From Marichromatium gracile (GTDB lineage: Bacteria; Pseudomonadota; Gammaproteobacteria; Chromatiales; Chromatiaceae), in NCBI RefSeq assembly GCF_004343155.1, contig NZ_SMDC01000008.1, positions 62,001-126,000 of the forward strand: a stretch of 64,000 nt of DNA, given 5' to 3'. The notes under the pieces were generated by a model. That model did not search any database and was not told where the DNA came from. It saw only the letters and a program-made list of their open reading frames with translations. Of this stretch, positions 46,701 to 53,910 are shown one piece after another. Each line of letters begins with the position of its first letter. Within the stretch, counting starts at the first letter, position 1. Both the position numbers and the translations under genes were made by a program.

Positions 46701-49208
46701 TCGACCGTAGGGGATGCTGGTCCAGTCGGGGTCGACCCGGGTGATGCGGTGATAGTTCGACCAGATCGCCGCCTCGGTGGCGCCGCCGAGCGAGACCAGC
46801 GCCAGATCGGGCAGCAGCCGGGCGAGCTGCTCGGGCAGGGTGATCGGGATCCAGTCGCCGGAGAGCAGCGCCAGACGCAGCGAGGGCAGGGCGCGCGGCT
46901 CGCTCTCCAGGTAGCCGGCGAGCATCTGCAACTGGGCCGGGACCGAGTTCCACAGGGTCAGCGCGTGGCGGGCGATCAGCTCGGCCCAGTGCGAGGGGTC
47001 GGCGCCGCGCGCCGGGTCGGGCAGCACCAGGGTGGCGCCGAGTCCGAGGGTGCCGAAGAGGTCGTAGACCGAGAGATCGAAGCCGAGCTGGGCGAGCCCG
47101 AGCACCCGCGCCCCGGCGTCGACGCCGAAGCGGCGGTTGATGTCGTCGATGGTGTTGCAGGCGGCGCGGTGACTGATCATCACCCCCTTGGGCTCGCCGG
47201 TCGAGCCGGAGGTGTGGATCACGTAGGCGAGCGCGTCGGGGTCGCCGGCGGGACACACCGGCACCTCGGCGGCGGGCGCCAGGGTGTCGACGGCGATCTC
47301 CGTGCAACCGCTGTCGAGCGCGAGCCAGGACTGGGTGAGCACCAGTCGGACATCGGCGCGCTCGATGATCCGCGCCCGGCGCAGCGCCGGCTGGGTGATG
47401 TCGATCGGCACATAGACGGCGCCGGCGAGCAGGGCGCCGAGCACCGCGACGACCTGCTCGCGCCCCTTCTCCATCACCACCGCGACCCGCTCGCCCGGTC
47501 GACAACCGGCCGCGCGCAGCGCCTCGGCGACGGCGCCGGCGGCGCGCGTCAGGGTGGCGTAGTCGAGCGTGCCGCGGGCGTCGATCAGCGCCCTCGCCCC
47601 GGGTTGCTCGGCGGCGCGCTCGAACACCGCCTGGTGGAGCAGCCGCTCGGGCAGCGCGGCGGCGGTGTCGTTGACCGCGCGGCGCTCCTGGCGCTGCCAT
47701 TCGGGCAGCGCCACCGGGTCGTGGTCGCGCCAGCGCGCCGGCTCGGTGGCGAGCGCGCGCAGCAGGCTGGTGAAGGCGGTGAACATGTCCTCGACCATGC
47801 CCTCGGGGAAGACGCCCTGGCGCACGTCCCAGTTGATCTCCAGCCCGTCGTGATCGTCCATCACCTGGCAGTCGAGCAGCACCTGCGGGGTCTGGGTGAG
47901 CCCGCGCAGGGTGCGCCGACCGCTGCGCGGCGGCTCGCCCCGGCCGAGCCCGATGGCGCTGGTGAAGACCACCGGCATCAGCGCCGCCTCGCGGCCGCGT
48001 CGGCGGGTGATCTCGCGCAGCACCTCGACGCCGGAGAACAGCCGGTGGTCGAGATCGGCGAACAGCCGCTCGCCGATCGCCGCGGCCCAGTCGTCGAACG
48101 CGCGTCCGTCGAGCGGTGCGATCTCGAGCAGGCTCACCGAGGTGAAGTCGCCGATCAGCCGCTCGACCTGCGGGTGCAGCGGCAGCCGGTTGAGCAGGGT
48201 GAGATTGAGGGAGAAGGCCTGGTGTCGGCTCCAGCGCTGGAGCACGGCGGCGTAGGCGGCGAGCACCGGGATGGTGGCGGTGGTGCCGTGTTCGGCGGCG
48301 CGGGCGCGCAGCCGCTCCCAGGTCGTCGCATCGAGCCGGGCGTGATGACGGGCGAAGCGCGCCGGACCCTCGCCGCTGTCGTGCCGGAGCGGCAGCTCGG
48401 GGGCCGGCGGCAGGGCGTCGACGCGCGCCATCCAGTACTGACGGTCGCGTTGATAGCGGGCGCTCTCGCGCATCCGTCGCTCGGCGACGAGATAGTCGCG
48501 GAAGCCGATCTCGAGCGCGGGCAGCGCCTCGCCCTCGCCGGCGAGGATGCGGTCGAGCTCGTCGAAGAGGATGCCGGCGCTGGCCCAGTCGGCGATCAGC
48601 GAGTCGAGCGAGACGTGGAGGATCTCGCCGGCCTCGGTGCGGCTCAGGCGCAGCTCGAACAGCGGCCAGCGGGTGGTCTCGTAGAGACGGTGATCGAGCG
48701 CGGCGCGGGTCTCGGCGAGGGCGTGCTTGCGCGCGGCGGTGTCGAGCGCGCGCAGGTCGTCGACCCGGAGCGCGTAGTGCGCCACGGTCTCGAGCACCCG
48801 CTGGGTGCCCTCGGGGGCGATCACCGCACGCAGCATCGGGTGACGTGCGATCAGTTGGTTCCAGGCCGTCTCGAAGCACGCCGGGTCCTCGACCCTGGGG
48901 TAGAGCACCTCGAGATAGCCGTGACAGGCCACGCCGCCGTAACCGAAGGAGTCGTGACGGCCGAGCAGATAGGCCGTCTGTACGTCGGTCAGGCCGAAGG
49001 GCGCGTGGGCCTGCGCCGGGTCGGCGTCGACCTTGACCGTGGCCGGCTCGGCAAGCAGGGCGAGGAGGTCGTCGCGGTGCGCGCGCAGGTGCGCCATGCG
49101 CTCCTCGGTGAGCACGCCGCTGGGGGCACGAAAGCGCAGCTTGCCGTCCTCGGCCCAGAGCGCGACCCCGAGGGTCTCCAGTTCGGTCATCAACTCGGTG
49201 GCTTGCAT
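43734..49208 (-). CDS. Nonribosomal peptide synthetase TubC docking-Cy-A(MT)-PCP-TE (PchF-like)
   Basis: A 1824-residue terminal module. Residues 1-55 look like a TubC-type N-terminal docking domain (GVALWAEDGKLRFRAPSGVLT). Cy spans about 70-500 with DSLIADWAS at 202-210. The A domain starts near 520 (HTSGSTGEPKG); pocket residues in FDLSVYD, LWNSVP, LLSGDW, SLGGATEAAIW give DLYNLSLIW plus Lys1381, the cysteine code. A methyltransferase is inserted after the A8 block (LRILELGAGTGATTAEVL, 1166-1183). PCP has RGADSL (Ser1442) instead of GGDSL. TE (about 1520-1824) carries GYCLGG, so its nucleophile would be Cys1598, with His in AGNHFSVI. This is the PchF architecture; it should add a methylated third heterocycle and release the product. 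Confidence 0.95.
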   Translation of the reverse strand: MQATELMTELETLGVALWAEDGKLRFRAPSGVLTEERMAHLRAHRDDLLALLAEPATVKVDADPAQAHAPFGLTDVQTAYLLGRHDSFGYGGVACHGYLEVLYPRVEDPACFETAWNQLIARHPMLRAVIAPEGTQRVLETVAHYALRVDDLRALDTAARKHALAETRAALDHRLYETTRWPLFELRLSRTEAGEILHVSLDSLIADWASAGILFDELDRILAGEGEALPALEIGFRDYLVAERRMRESARYQRDRQYWMARVDALPPAPELPLRHDSGEGPARFARHHARLDATTWERLRARAAEHGTTATIPVLAAYAAVLQRWSRHQAFSLNLTLLNRLPLHPQVERLIGDFTSVSLLEIAPLDGRAFDDWAAAIGERLFADLDHRLFSGVEVLREITRRRGREAALMPVVFTSAIGLGRGEPPRSGRRTLRGLTQTPQVLLDCQVMDDHDGLEINWDVRQGVFPEGMVEDMFTAFTSLLRALATEPARWRDHDPVALPEWQRQERRAVNDTAAALPERLLHQAVFERAAEQPGARALIDARGTLDYATLTRAAGAVAEALRAAGCRPGERVAVVMEKGREQVVAVLGALLAGAVYVPIDITQPALRRARIIERADVRLVLTQSWLALDSGCTEIAVDTLAPAAEVPVCPAGDPDALAYVIHTSGSTGEPKGVMISHRAACNTIDDINRRFGVDAGARVLGLAQLGFDLSVYDLFGTLGLGATLVLPDPARGADPSHWAELIARHALTLWNSVPAQLQMLAGYLESEPRALPSLRLALLSGDWIPITLPEQLARLLPDLALVSLGGATEAAIWSNYHRITRVDPDWTSIPYGRPLANQGLRVLDAELRDVPVWTRGELYLGGAGLARGYLGDAELTAARFITHPRDGQRLYRTGDLARYRPGGEVEFLGREDGQVKLRGHRIELGEVESALLAHPDVGAAAAVISAPGAGERALLGFVECAAVERPPEDDPEPLRRAVARFAERQCAPPPRLDEASAELEAAARQSMLAALAARGLFADTESWHAFDEILERAAIAPRHHWLTRRWLDLLERGGWLERAQDAERYRLARPFCADAAPAAWTRLREHHGAVFSSAFIDYHLAHVERLQALLEDRADPFALLFPEGRQETALAIYRDDLAARYNNQAAAALINRVVTGHDERHPLRILELGAGTGATTAEVLALLEGYPVDYLFTDISPFFLGEARRRWGERAGMRFARFDLDGDLRAQGLAPNGADLILCAGMLNSVADPERALDAIVELLAPGGWLVFTEPTEELAHVMLTQGFMMSPRDDGAGRFLSRERWRALIESRGGALAVELPEAAHPLACRGMAVFAARFKRERRALDLDDLAATLAQRLPAPMRPAHLQILDRLPLSATGKIDRKRLAGLRPAPLTDGDEHAASDARAPDPLETELCAIWADALGIERIAPEENVYDRGADSLILARVAGRLREEVDAAAPFAYDTLLRQMLNEPTVAALAAALRASPEAEPAAAPVAQPDRAAASAESNARLVSFGGGDTGPLRVMFHAALGTLDYFQHLGRGLAAQRLGPVVGIAVADVERYLAIDTPALIETVAADYAARLRATGHTRFQLVGYCLGGLLATETARRLFEQGLEVVDLTLVDSIPMFIDTDEELAFEAIFVPNLNLDPVAAVFGEQVEPEQLHRAIARLTDNPERRVPAGAMAALSGDPGLEAVAAAVRAREAIDQETRLAGYASAAAAQAGLPVGPELVPALFRVCRHSMRAARFDPPPYVGDMTFLRCREQQSFGIAAGVGHLAAPFWQEVCLGEFRLIDVAGNHFSVIEPPHVEQVLDHLGAALGAQQ

Positions 49209-49269
49209 GGTGGTGAATCCGCTCCTGTGATCCGGGCTCCGGGGACGCGCCGGCGATCTACTTAAGAAT

Positions 49270-49288
49270 GTGTTCGAGAATCATTATT
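49270..49288. promoter_or_regulatory. Candidate Fur box upstream of operon B
   Basis: The half GAGAATCATTATT closely follows the Fur consensus (about 12 of 19 positions overall). It lies 62 bases upstream of the NRPS start on the minus strand and 190 bases upstream of the divergent LolA-like gene. Confidence 0.6.
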
Positions 49289-49479
49289 GTTTGAGGTTAA
49301 AGGCCCGTTGCAGAACGCCGCTCACCGCAACGGGACGGCCTCTGCCCGAATCGGGATTCTCTGTGGCGCGGACGGGAAAACTTCAGATCGGGTCAGCGTG
49401 CGACCCTATGCGGGGAGCGTCGGGGCGGGGCGACTCATAGGCTGGGGGCCTCCCCGAAACCGATCAGAGGACCCCATCG

Positions 49480-50265
49480 ATGCCCAGCGCCCAACTGTTA
49501 TCCCGCCTGCTCGCCGGCGCGCTCGCGCTCACCGCCGCCACGACCCTCGCCGCCCCCACCGGCGAGGAGATCATGACCCGTGTCGATCAGCGTCCCGACG
49601 GTGAGGATCGCCGCTCGACCATGGTGATGGAGCTGATCAACAGCAACGGCAGCACCCGGGTGCGGCGGATGCTGGTGCTGTCCAAGGACGACGGGCCGGA
49701 CACCCGCAAGGTGATGGCGCTGCAGTCGCCGCCCGACGTCAAGGGCACCGCCTTCCTCACCTGGGAGTACGACGACATCGCTCGCGACGACGATCGCTGG
49801 CTCTATCTGCCCGCGCTCAAGCGGGTGCGGCGGATCATGGGCGAGTCGCGCAACGACGCCTTCATGGGCTCGGACTTCACCTATGACGACCTGGGCGACC
49901 GCAGCGTCGAGGAGGACACCCATCAACTGATCGGCGAGGAACGCCTCGACGGGCACGATTGCTGGGTGGTGGAGTCGGTGCCCAAGGCCGCCGACGAGTT
50001 CTATACCCGCAAGCAGGTGTGGGTGCGCAAGGACGCCGACCTGCCGATCAAGGTCGAGTTCTACGACCACCGCGGTCTGCTCAAGGTGCTGCGGGTGCTC
50101 GAGGCGCGCCGGCAGGACGGCTTCTGGGTGCAGTTCCGCACCGAGATGCACAACGTCCAGCAGGACCACCGCACGCTGATGACCATCGAGGAGATCGCCC
50201 ACGACACCGGGCTGCGCGACGCGCTCTTCGAGGTCTCGGCGATCCAGCGCGGCCATCTGCGCTGA
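49480..50265 (+). CDS. LolA-like periplasmic protein (outer-membrane lipoprotein-sorting family)
   Basis: A 261-residue protein with a signal peptide (LLSRLLAGALALTAATTLAAP) and the fold pattern of the LolA-like group: GEEIMTRVDQRPDGEDRRSTMVMELIN, RWLYLPALKRVRRIMGESRNDAFMGSDFTYDDL, RKQVWVRKDADLPIKVEFYD. Members are repeatedly encoded beside an MmpL-type exporter, as here, and are thought to carry a lipid or hydrophobic cargo through the periplasm. The barrel protein follows 7 nt later and the RND protein after that, so all three likely form one system. ATG at 49480 fits the signal peptide. Confidence 0.85.
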   Translation: MPSAQLLSRLLAGALALTAATTLAAPTGEEIMTRVDQRPDGEDRRSTMVMELINSNGSTRVRRMLVLSKDDGPDTRKVMALQSPPDVKGTAFLTWEYDDIARDDDRWLYLPALKRVRRIMGESRNDAFMGSDFTYDDLGDRSVEEDTHQLIGEERLDGHDCWVVESVPKAADEFYTRKQVWVRKDADLPIKVEFYDHRGLLKVLRVLEARRQDGFWVQFRTEMHNVQQDHRTLMTIEEIAHDTGLRDALFEVSAIQRGHLR

Positions 50266-50272
50266 CCCCGCC

Positions 50273-51505
50273 GTGTCGTTCCCGTCGATGTGTCGCCGTC
50301 TCGTCGCCGTCCTGCTGTGCTGTGGCTGTCTCTCGCCGGCGGCCTCGGGCGAGCTGCTCGACACCCTGAGCTGGGACGGTTTCGTCGAGACCTATCAGGC
50401 GCTGCAGCTTGCCGCCCCCCAGGACACCCAGGGCTCGCGCGCCCGGGCGCGGCTGCGGCTCTACGCCGGCGAGGGCGATCGTCAGCTGTTCGCGCGCATC
50501 ACCGCCGAGCGTGATCTCGCCTTCGAGGGCAACCGGATCGAGCTCGACGAGGGCTATCTCGATCTGGTCGGGCGCGGCTGGGACGCGCGACTCGGGCGCC
50601 AAGTGGTGATCTGGGGGCGTGCCGACGGGCTGCGTATCGTCGACCGGGTCTCGACCCTGGACAGCTCCGAGTCGCTCACCCGCGAGCTCGACGAGGTGCG
50701 GCTCGGGGTCGACGCGCTACGGCTGCGCCGGCTCGACGACTCCAGCCAGATCACGCTGATCTGGTCGCCGCGCTTTCGGCCCGGACGCGCGCCGAGCGAG
50801 GTCTGGGCGCTGCCCGACCCGGTCCCCGAGGGGGTGGCGCGCGCGGGTGTCGAGCGCCCCGGCAGCGCCCTCGACGAGGGGGTGTTCGCCGCGCGCTGGT
50901 CCTACTACGGCGCCGGGCTCGATCTCGCCGTCTCCGTCCTCCACACCTGGGAGGACCTGCCGAGCCTCGATCGCGAGTATGGCGCCGACGGCGCCCTCAC
51001 CCTGGTGCCGCGCCACCATCGTCTGACCCTCTGGGGACTGGAGTTCGCCCGTCCGTGGCAGAGCTTCGTGTTCCGTGGCGAGGCGGTCTACATCCAGGGG
51101 CAGCGCCTCGAGCCCGCCGACTGGCGCGACCCGCTGCGCCGCGAGGACCTGCTGCACTGGATGCTCGGGCTGGATTGGACGCCGGGCAACAACTGGACGC
51201 TGATCGCCCAGGTCTCGGACGCCTGGATCCCCGGCTATGGCCAGGGCCTGGCCAGCGAGGCCCATACCCCGGTGCTCACCCTGGGGCTGAGCGCCGATCT
51301 GCTGCGCGAGACCCTCGAATTCAGCAACCTGCTCTTCGTCCGTCCCAACGAGCAGGGCTACTACAACCGCCTCAGCCTCGATTACGCGGTCACCGATCGC
51401 TTCCACGCCGGTCTCGGGCTCGACCTGTTCGGCGGCGAGGAGGGGGCTTTCGCCTTCTACAAGGAGAACGATCAGTTATGGCTCAAGCTCAAGTACAGCT
51501 TCTGA
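50273..51505 (+). CDS. Outer-membrane beta-barrel protein partner of the RND exporter
   Basis: A 410-residue protein with a signal peptide (CRRLVAVLLCCGCLSPAASG) and alternating hydrophobic/polar strands throughout, ending in an aromatic residue (LWLKLKYSF), as in outer-membrane barrels. Motifs such as LGRQVVIWGRADGLRIVDRVS and LLHWMLGLDWTPGNNWTLIAQ resemble DUF1302-type proteins that accompany LolA-like/MmpL pairs. The cargo is unknown. GTG at 50273 is used; ATG at 50288 would give a shorter signal peptide and is equally plausible. Confidence 0.8.
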   Translation: MSFPSMCRRLVAVLLCCGCLSPAASGELLDTLSWDGFVETYQALQLAAPQDTQGSRARARLRLYAGEGDRQLFARITAERDLAFEGNRIELDEGYLDLVGRGWDARLGRQVVIWGRADGLRIVDRVSTLDSSESLTRELDEVRLGVDALRLRRLDDSSQITLIWSPRFRPGRAPSEVWALPDPVPEGVARAGVERPGSALDEGVFAARWSYYGAGLDLAVSVLHTWEDLPSLDREYGADGALTLVPRHHRLTLWGLEFARPWQSFVFRGEAVYIQGQRLEPADWRDPLRREDLLHWMLGLDWTPGNNWTLIAQVSDAWIPGYGQGLASEAHTPVLTLGLSADLLRETLEFSNLLFVRPNEQGYYNRLSLDYAVTDRFHAGLGLDLFGGEEGAFAFYKENDQLWLKLKYSF

Positions 51506-51530
51506 CCCGCGCCGCCACGGGGAGCGCGTC

Positions 51531-53882
51531 ATGCTGAGGATCGAGCGCGTCAACCTCGGCTTTCGCCGGCTCACCGAGGCGTTGCTGCGCCGCCGGCTGT
51601 GGGTGCTGCTCGGCGTCGGGCTCTGTCTCGGTGGGGCGGTGTCCGGGATCGGCGGCCTGCACAGCGATGTCGACCCGGACAACTGGCTGCTCGAAGACGA
51701 CGCCATGCGTCAGGACCACGACCACTTCGAGCGCATCTTCGGCAACAGCGACTATTGCGCGGTGCTGATCGAGCACGAGGACGTGTTCAGCCCCGAGGTG
51801 CTGCGCGGCATCCGCGCGCTCGGCACCGAGCTGGAGCGTCGCGTCCCCCATGCCGACGAGGTGCTGTCGCTGACCGACCTGGAGTTCATGCTCGGGAGCG
51901 AGGAGGGGCTGGAGATCACCGAGCTGGTCCCCGAGCCGGTGCCGGAGTCGGCCGCGGCGCTCGCCGAGATCCGCGCCCTGGCGATGTCGCGCCCGTCGAT
52001 CCGCGATCGGCTGGTCTCGGCCGACGGCACCCAGACCTGGGTGATGCTGCGTCTCCACGGCTATGGCGAGGTCGCGCGCAGCGAGGGCCCGGACCTGCAG
52101 GTCGGGCGCAGCTGCAGCGAGATCGCCGCCCAGCCCGAGTACGCCTTCATGCGCCCGCAGGTCTCGGGGCTGCCGGCGGTCAACTACGAGAAGAAGCGGT
52201 TCTTCAACGCCGAGGCGCCGCGCCTGCTGGGGATCTCGCTGCTGGTCAGCGCGCTGATCCTGGCGGTGACGCTGCGCTCGGTGTGGGGCGTGCTCTTCCC
52301 GCTGCTCACCGCGGCGGCGGCGATGGCGATGGTGCTCGGGGTGCAGGGCCATCTCGGCGTCGGTATCGACCCCTCGCTGGTGTTCCTGCCGCTGTTTCTC
52401 GGCATGGCGGTGTCGATCGGCTACTCGATCCATGTCATCAACCACTTCCGCCGTCGCTTCCTCGTCACCGGCGCGCGCCGCGCGGCCATCCTCCACGCCC
52501 TGGAGGAGACCGGCTGGCCGCTGCTGTTCACCGCGCTGACCACGGCCGCGGCGATGCTCTCCTTCCTGCTCATCCCGCTGCAGCCGATCCACTGGATCGG
52601 CTACACCGCGGCGAGCCTGGTGCTGGTGACCTGGGCGCTGGTGGTGCTGGTGTTGCCGGTGCTGCTGAGCTTCGGTCGGGATCGCGCCCCGGCGCCGGAC
52701 GCGGGTCCGGGAGATCGCCCCCGTGGGCGTGCGCTGGAGCGGCTGCTCGGCGCCTTCGGCGGCTGGGTGTTGCGCCGTCCGCGTGCGGTGATCGCCGTCT
52801 TCCTGCTGCTCACCCTGGGCTGCGTGGCCGGGCTCAGTCAGTTCCGCGTCTCGTTCGACTATCGCGAGACCATGGGGCTGCAGGTGCCCTATATCGCGCG
52901 GATGAACGCGGTGGCCGAGAGCGAGGTCGGCTCGCTCTACGCCTATGACCTGGCGATCGCCTTCGACGCCCCGGACAAGGCGCGCGAGCCGGCCAACCTT
53001 GCCAAGCTCGACCAGCTGCGCGAGGAGATCCTCGGCTTCCCGCTGACCAAGCGGGTGACCTCGCTCAACCTGGTGGTGAAGGACCTGCACCAGGCGGTGT
53101 TCGGCGGCGGCGACGCCGACTACCGGCTGCCGGAGGATCGCCAGCTGCTCGCCCAGCTGCTGTTGCTCTACGAGAACGCCGGCGGCACCGAGGCGGCGCG
53201 CTGGGTCGATTACGACTACCAGCGACTGCGGATGATGATCGAGGTCAGCGACTACGACTCGGAGGAGGCCGAGCGCGAGCTCGAGCGTATCCGCGCCCGC
53301 GCCGCCGAGTTGTTCCCCGACGCCAAGGTGTATCTGATCGGCTCGATCGCGCAGTACACCTACATGATGCACCAGGTCACCTGGGGCCAGCTCGGCTCCT
53401 TCATGGTGGCGCTGGTGATCATCGGGGGGTTGATGATGGTGGTCTTCGGCGGGGTGCGCATCGGCCTGATCGCGATGATCCCGAACGTCGCCCCGGCGCT
53501 CGCCGTCGGTGGCGCCATGGGCTGGAGCGGGATCCCGATGGACATCATGACGGTGACCATCATGCCGATGCTGCTGGGGCTGGCGGTCGACGACAGCATC
53601 CACTTCATCGCCCATGCCCGGCTCGAGCACCAGCGCACCGGTGGCGATTACGTCGAGTCGATCCGGCGCACCTTCACCAGCGTCGGCGTCGCCCTGGTGC
53701 TGACCTCGGTGGTGCTGGTGCTGAACTTCTCCGTCTATCTCGCCTCGACGGTGAACATGTTCGTCCACATGGGCGCGCTGGTGGCGCTGGGGATCGGTGC
53801 GGCGCTGCTCACCGACTTCTTCGTCACCCCGGTGCTGCTCGAGCGGCTGCGTCCCTTCGACCCCCGGTCACGCCGGGGGTGA
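51531..53882 (+). CDS. MmpL/HpnN-type RND exporter
   Basis: A 783-residue inner-membrane transporter with two repeats, each of a periplasmic loop and a bundle of about six helices. The first bundle starts near LLGISLLVSALILAVTL and the second near SFMVALVIIGGLMMVVFGGVRIG. The intramembrane acidic residues expected for proton coupling are in MLLGLAVDDSIHFIAHA. Relatives move lipids, hopanoids or siderophores. With the LolA-like and barrel proteins upstream it forms a candidate lipid-export chain to the outer membrane. GGGGAG precedes the ATG at 51531. Confidence 0.88.
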   Translation: MLRIERVNLGFRRLTEALLRRRLWVLLGVGLCLGGAVSGIGGLHSDVDPDNWLLEDDAMRQDHDHFERIFGNSDYCAVLIEHEDVFSPEVLRGIRALGTELERRVPHADEVLSLTDLEFMLGSEEGLEITELVPEPVPESAAALAEIRALAMSRPSIRDRLVSADGTQTWVMLRLHGYGEVARSEGPDLQVGRSCSEIAAQPEYAFMRPQVSGLPAVNYEKKRFFNAEAPRLLGISLLVSALILAVTLRSVWGVLFPLLTAAAAMAMVLGVQGHLGVGIDPSLVFLPLFLGMAVSIGYSIHVINHFRRRFLVTGARRAAILHALEETGWPLLFTALTTAAAMLSFLLIPLQPIHWIGYTAASLVLVTWALVVLVLPVLLSFGRDRAPAPDAGPGDRPRGRALERLLGAFGGWVLRRPRAVIAVFLLLTLGCVAGLSQFRVSFDYRETMGLQVPYIARMNAVAESEVGSLYAYDLAIAFDAPDKAREPANLAKLDQLREEILGFPLTKRVTSLNLVVKDLHQAVFGGGDADYRLPEDRQLLAQLLLLYENAGGTEAARWVDYDYQRLRMMIEVSDYDSEEAERELERIRARAAELFPDAKVYLIGSIAQYTYMMHQVTWGQLGSFMVALVIIGGLMMVVFGGVRIGLIAMIPNVAPALAVGGAMGWSGIPMDIMTVTIMPMLLGLAVDDSIHFIAHARLEHQRTGGDYVESIRRTFTSVGVALVLTSVVLVLNFSVYLASTVNMFVHMGALVALGIGAALLTDFFVTPVLLERLRPFDPRSRRG

Positions 53883-53886
53883 GGGC

Positions 53887-53910
53887 CGGGCGGCCTCAGC
53901 GCCGCCCGGT
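53887..53910. terminator. Hairpin at convergent gene ends
   Basis: CCGGGCGG / CCGCCCGG (8 bp, 8-base loop) at the junction of the RND gene and the convergent SPOR gene, overlapping the latter's stop. No T-run. Confidence 0.4.

Noticed and set aside
26183-49208. A polyketide synthase module, as in yersiniabactin HMWP1
   Set aside because: No ketosynthase or acyltransferase motifs were found in either NRPS or between them.
43641-49265. An 1874-codon plus-strand frame opposite the terminal NRPS
   Set aside because: Same antisense artefact of GC-rich codon use; no recognisable domain.
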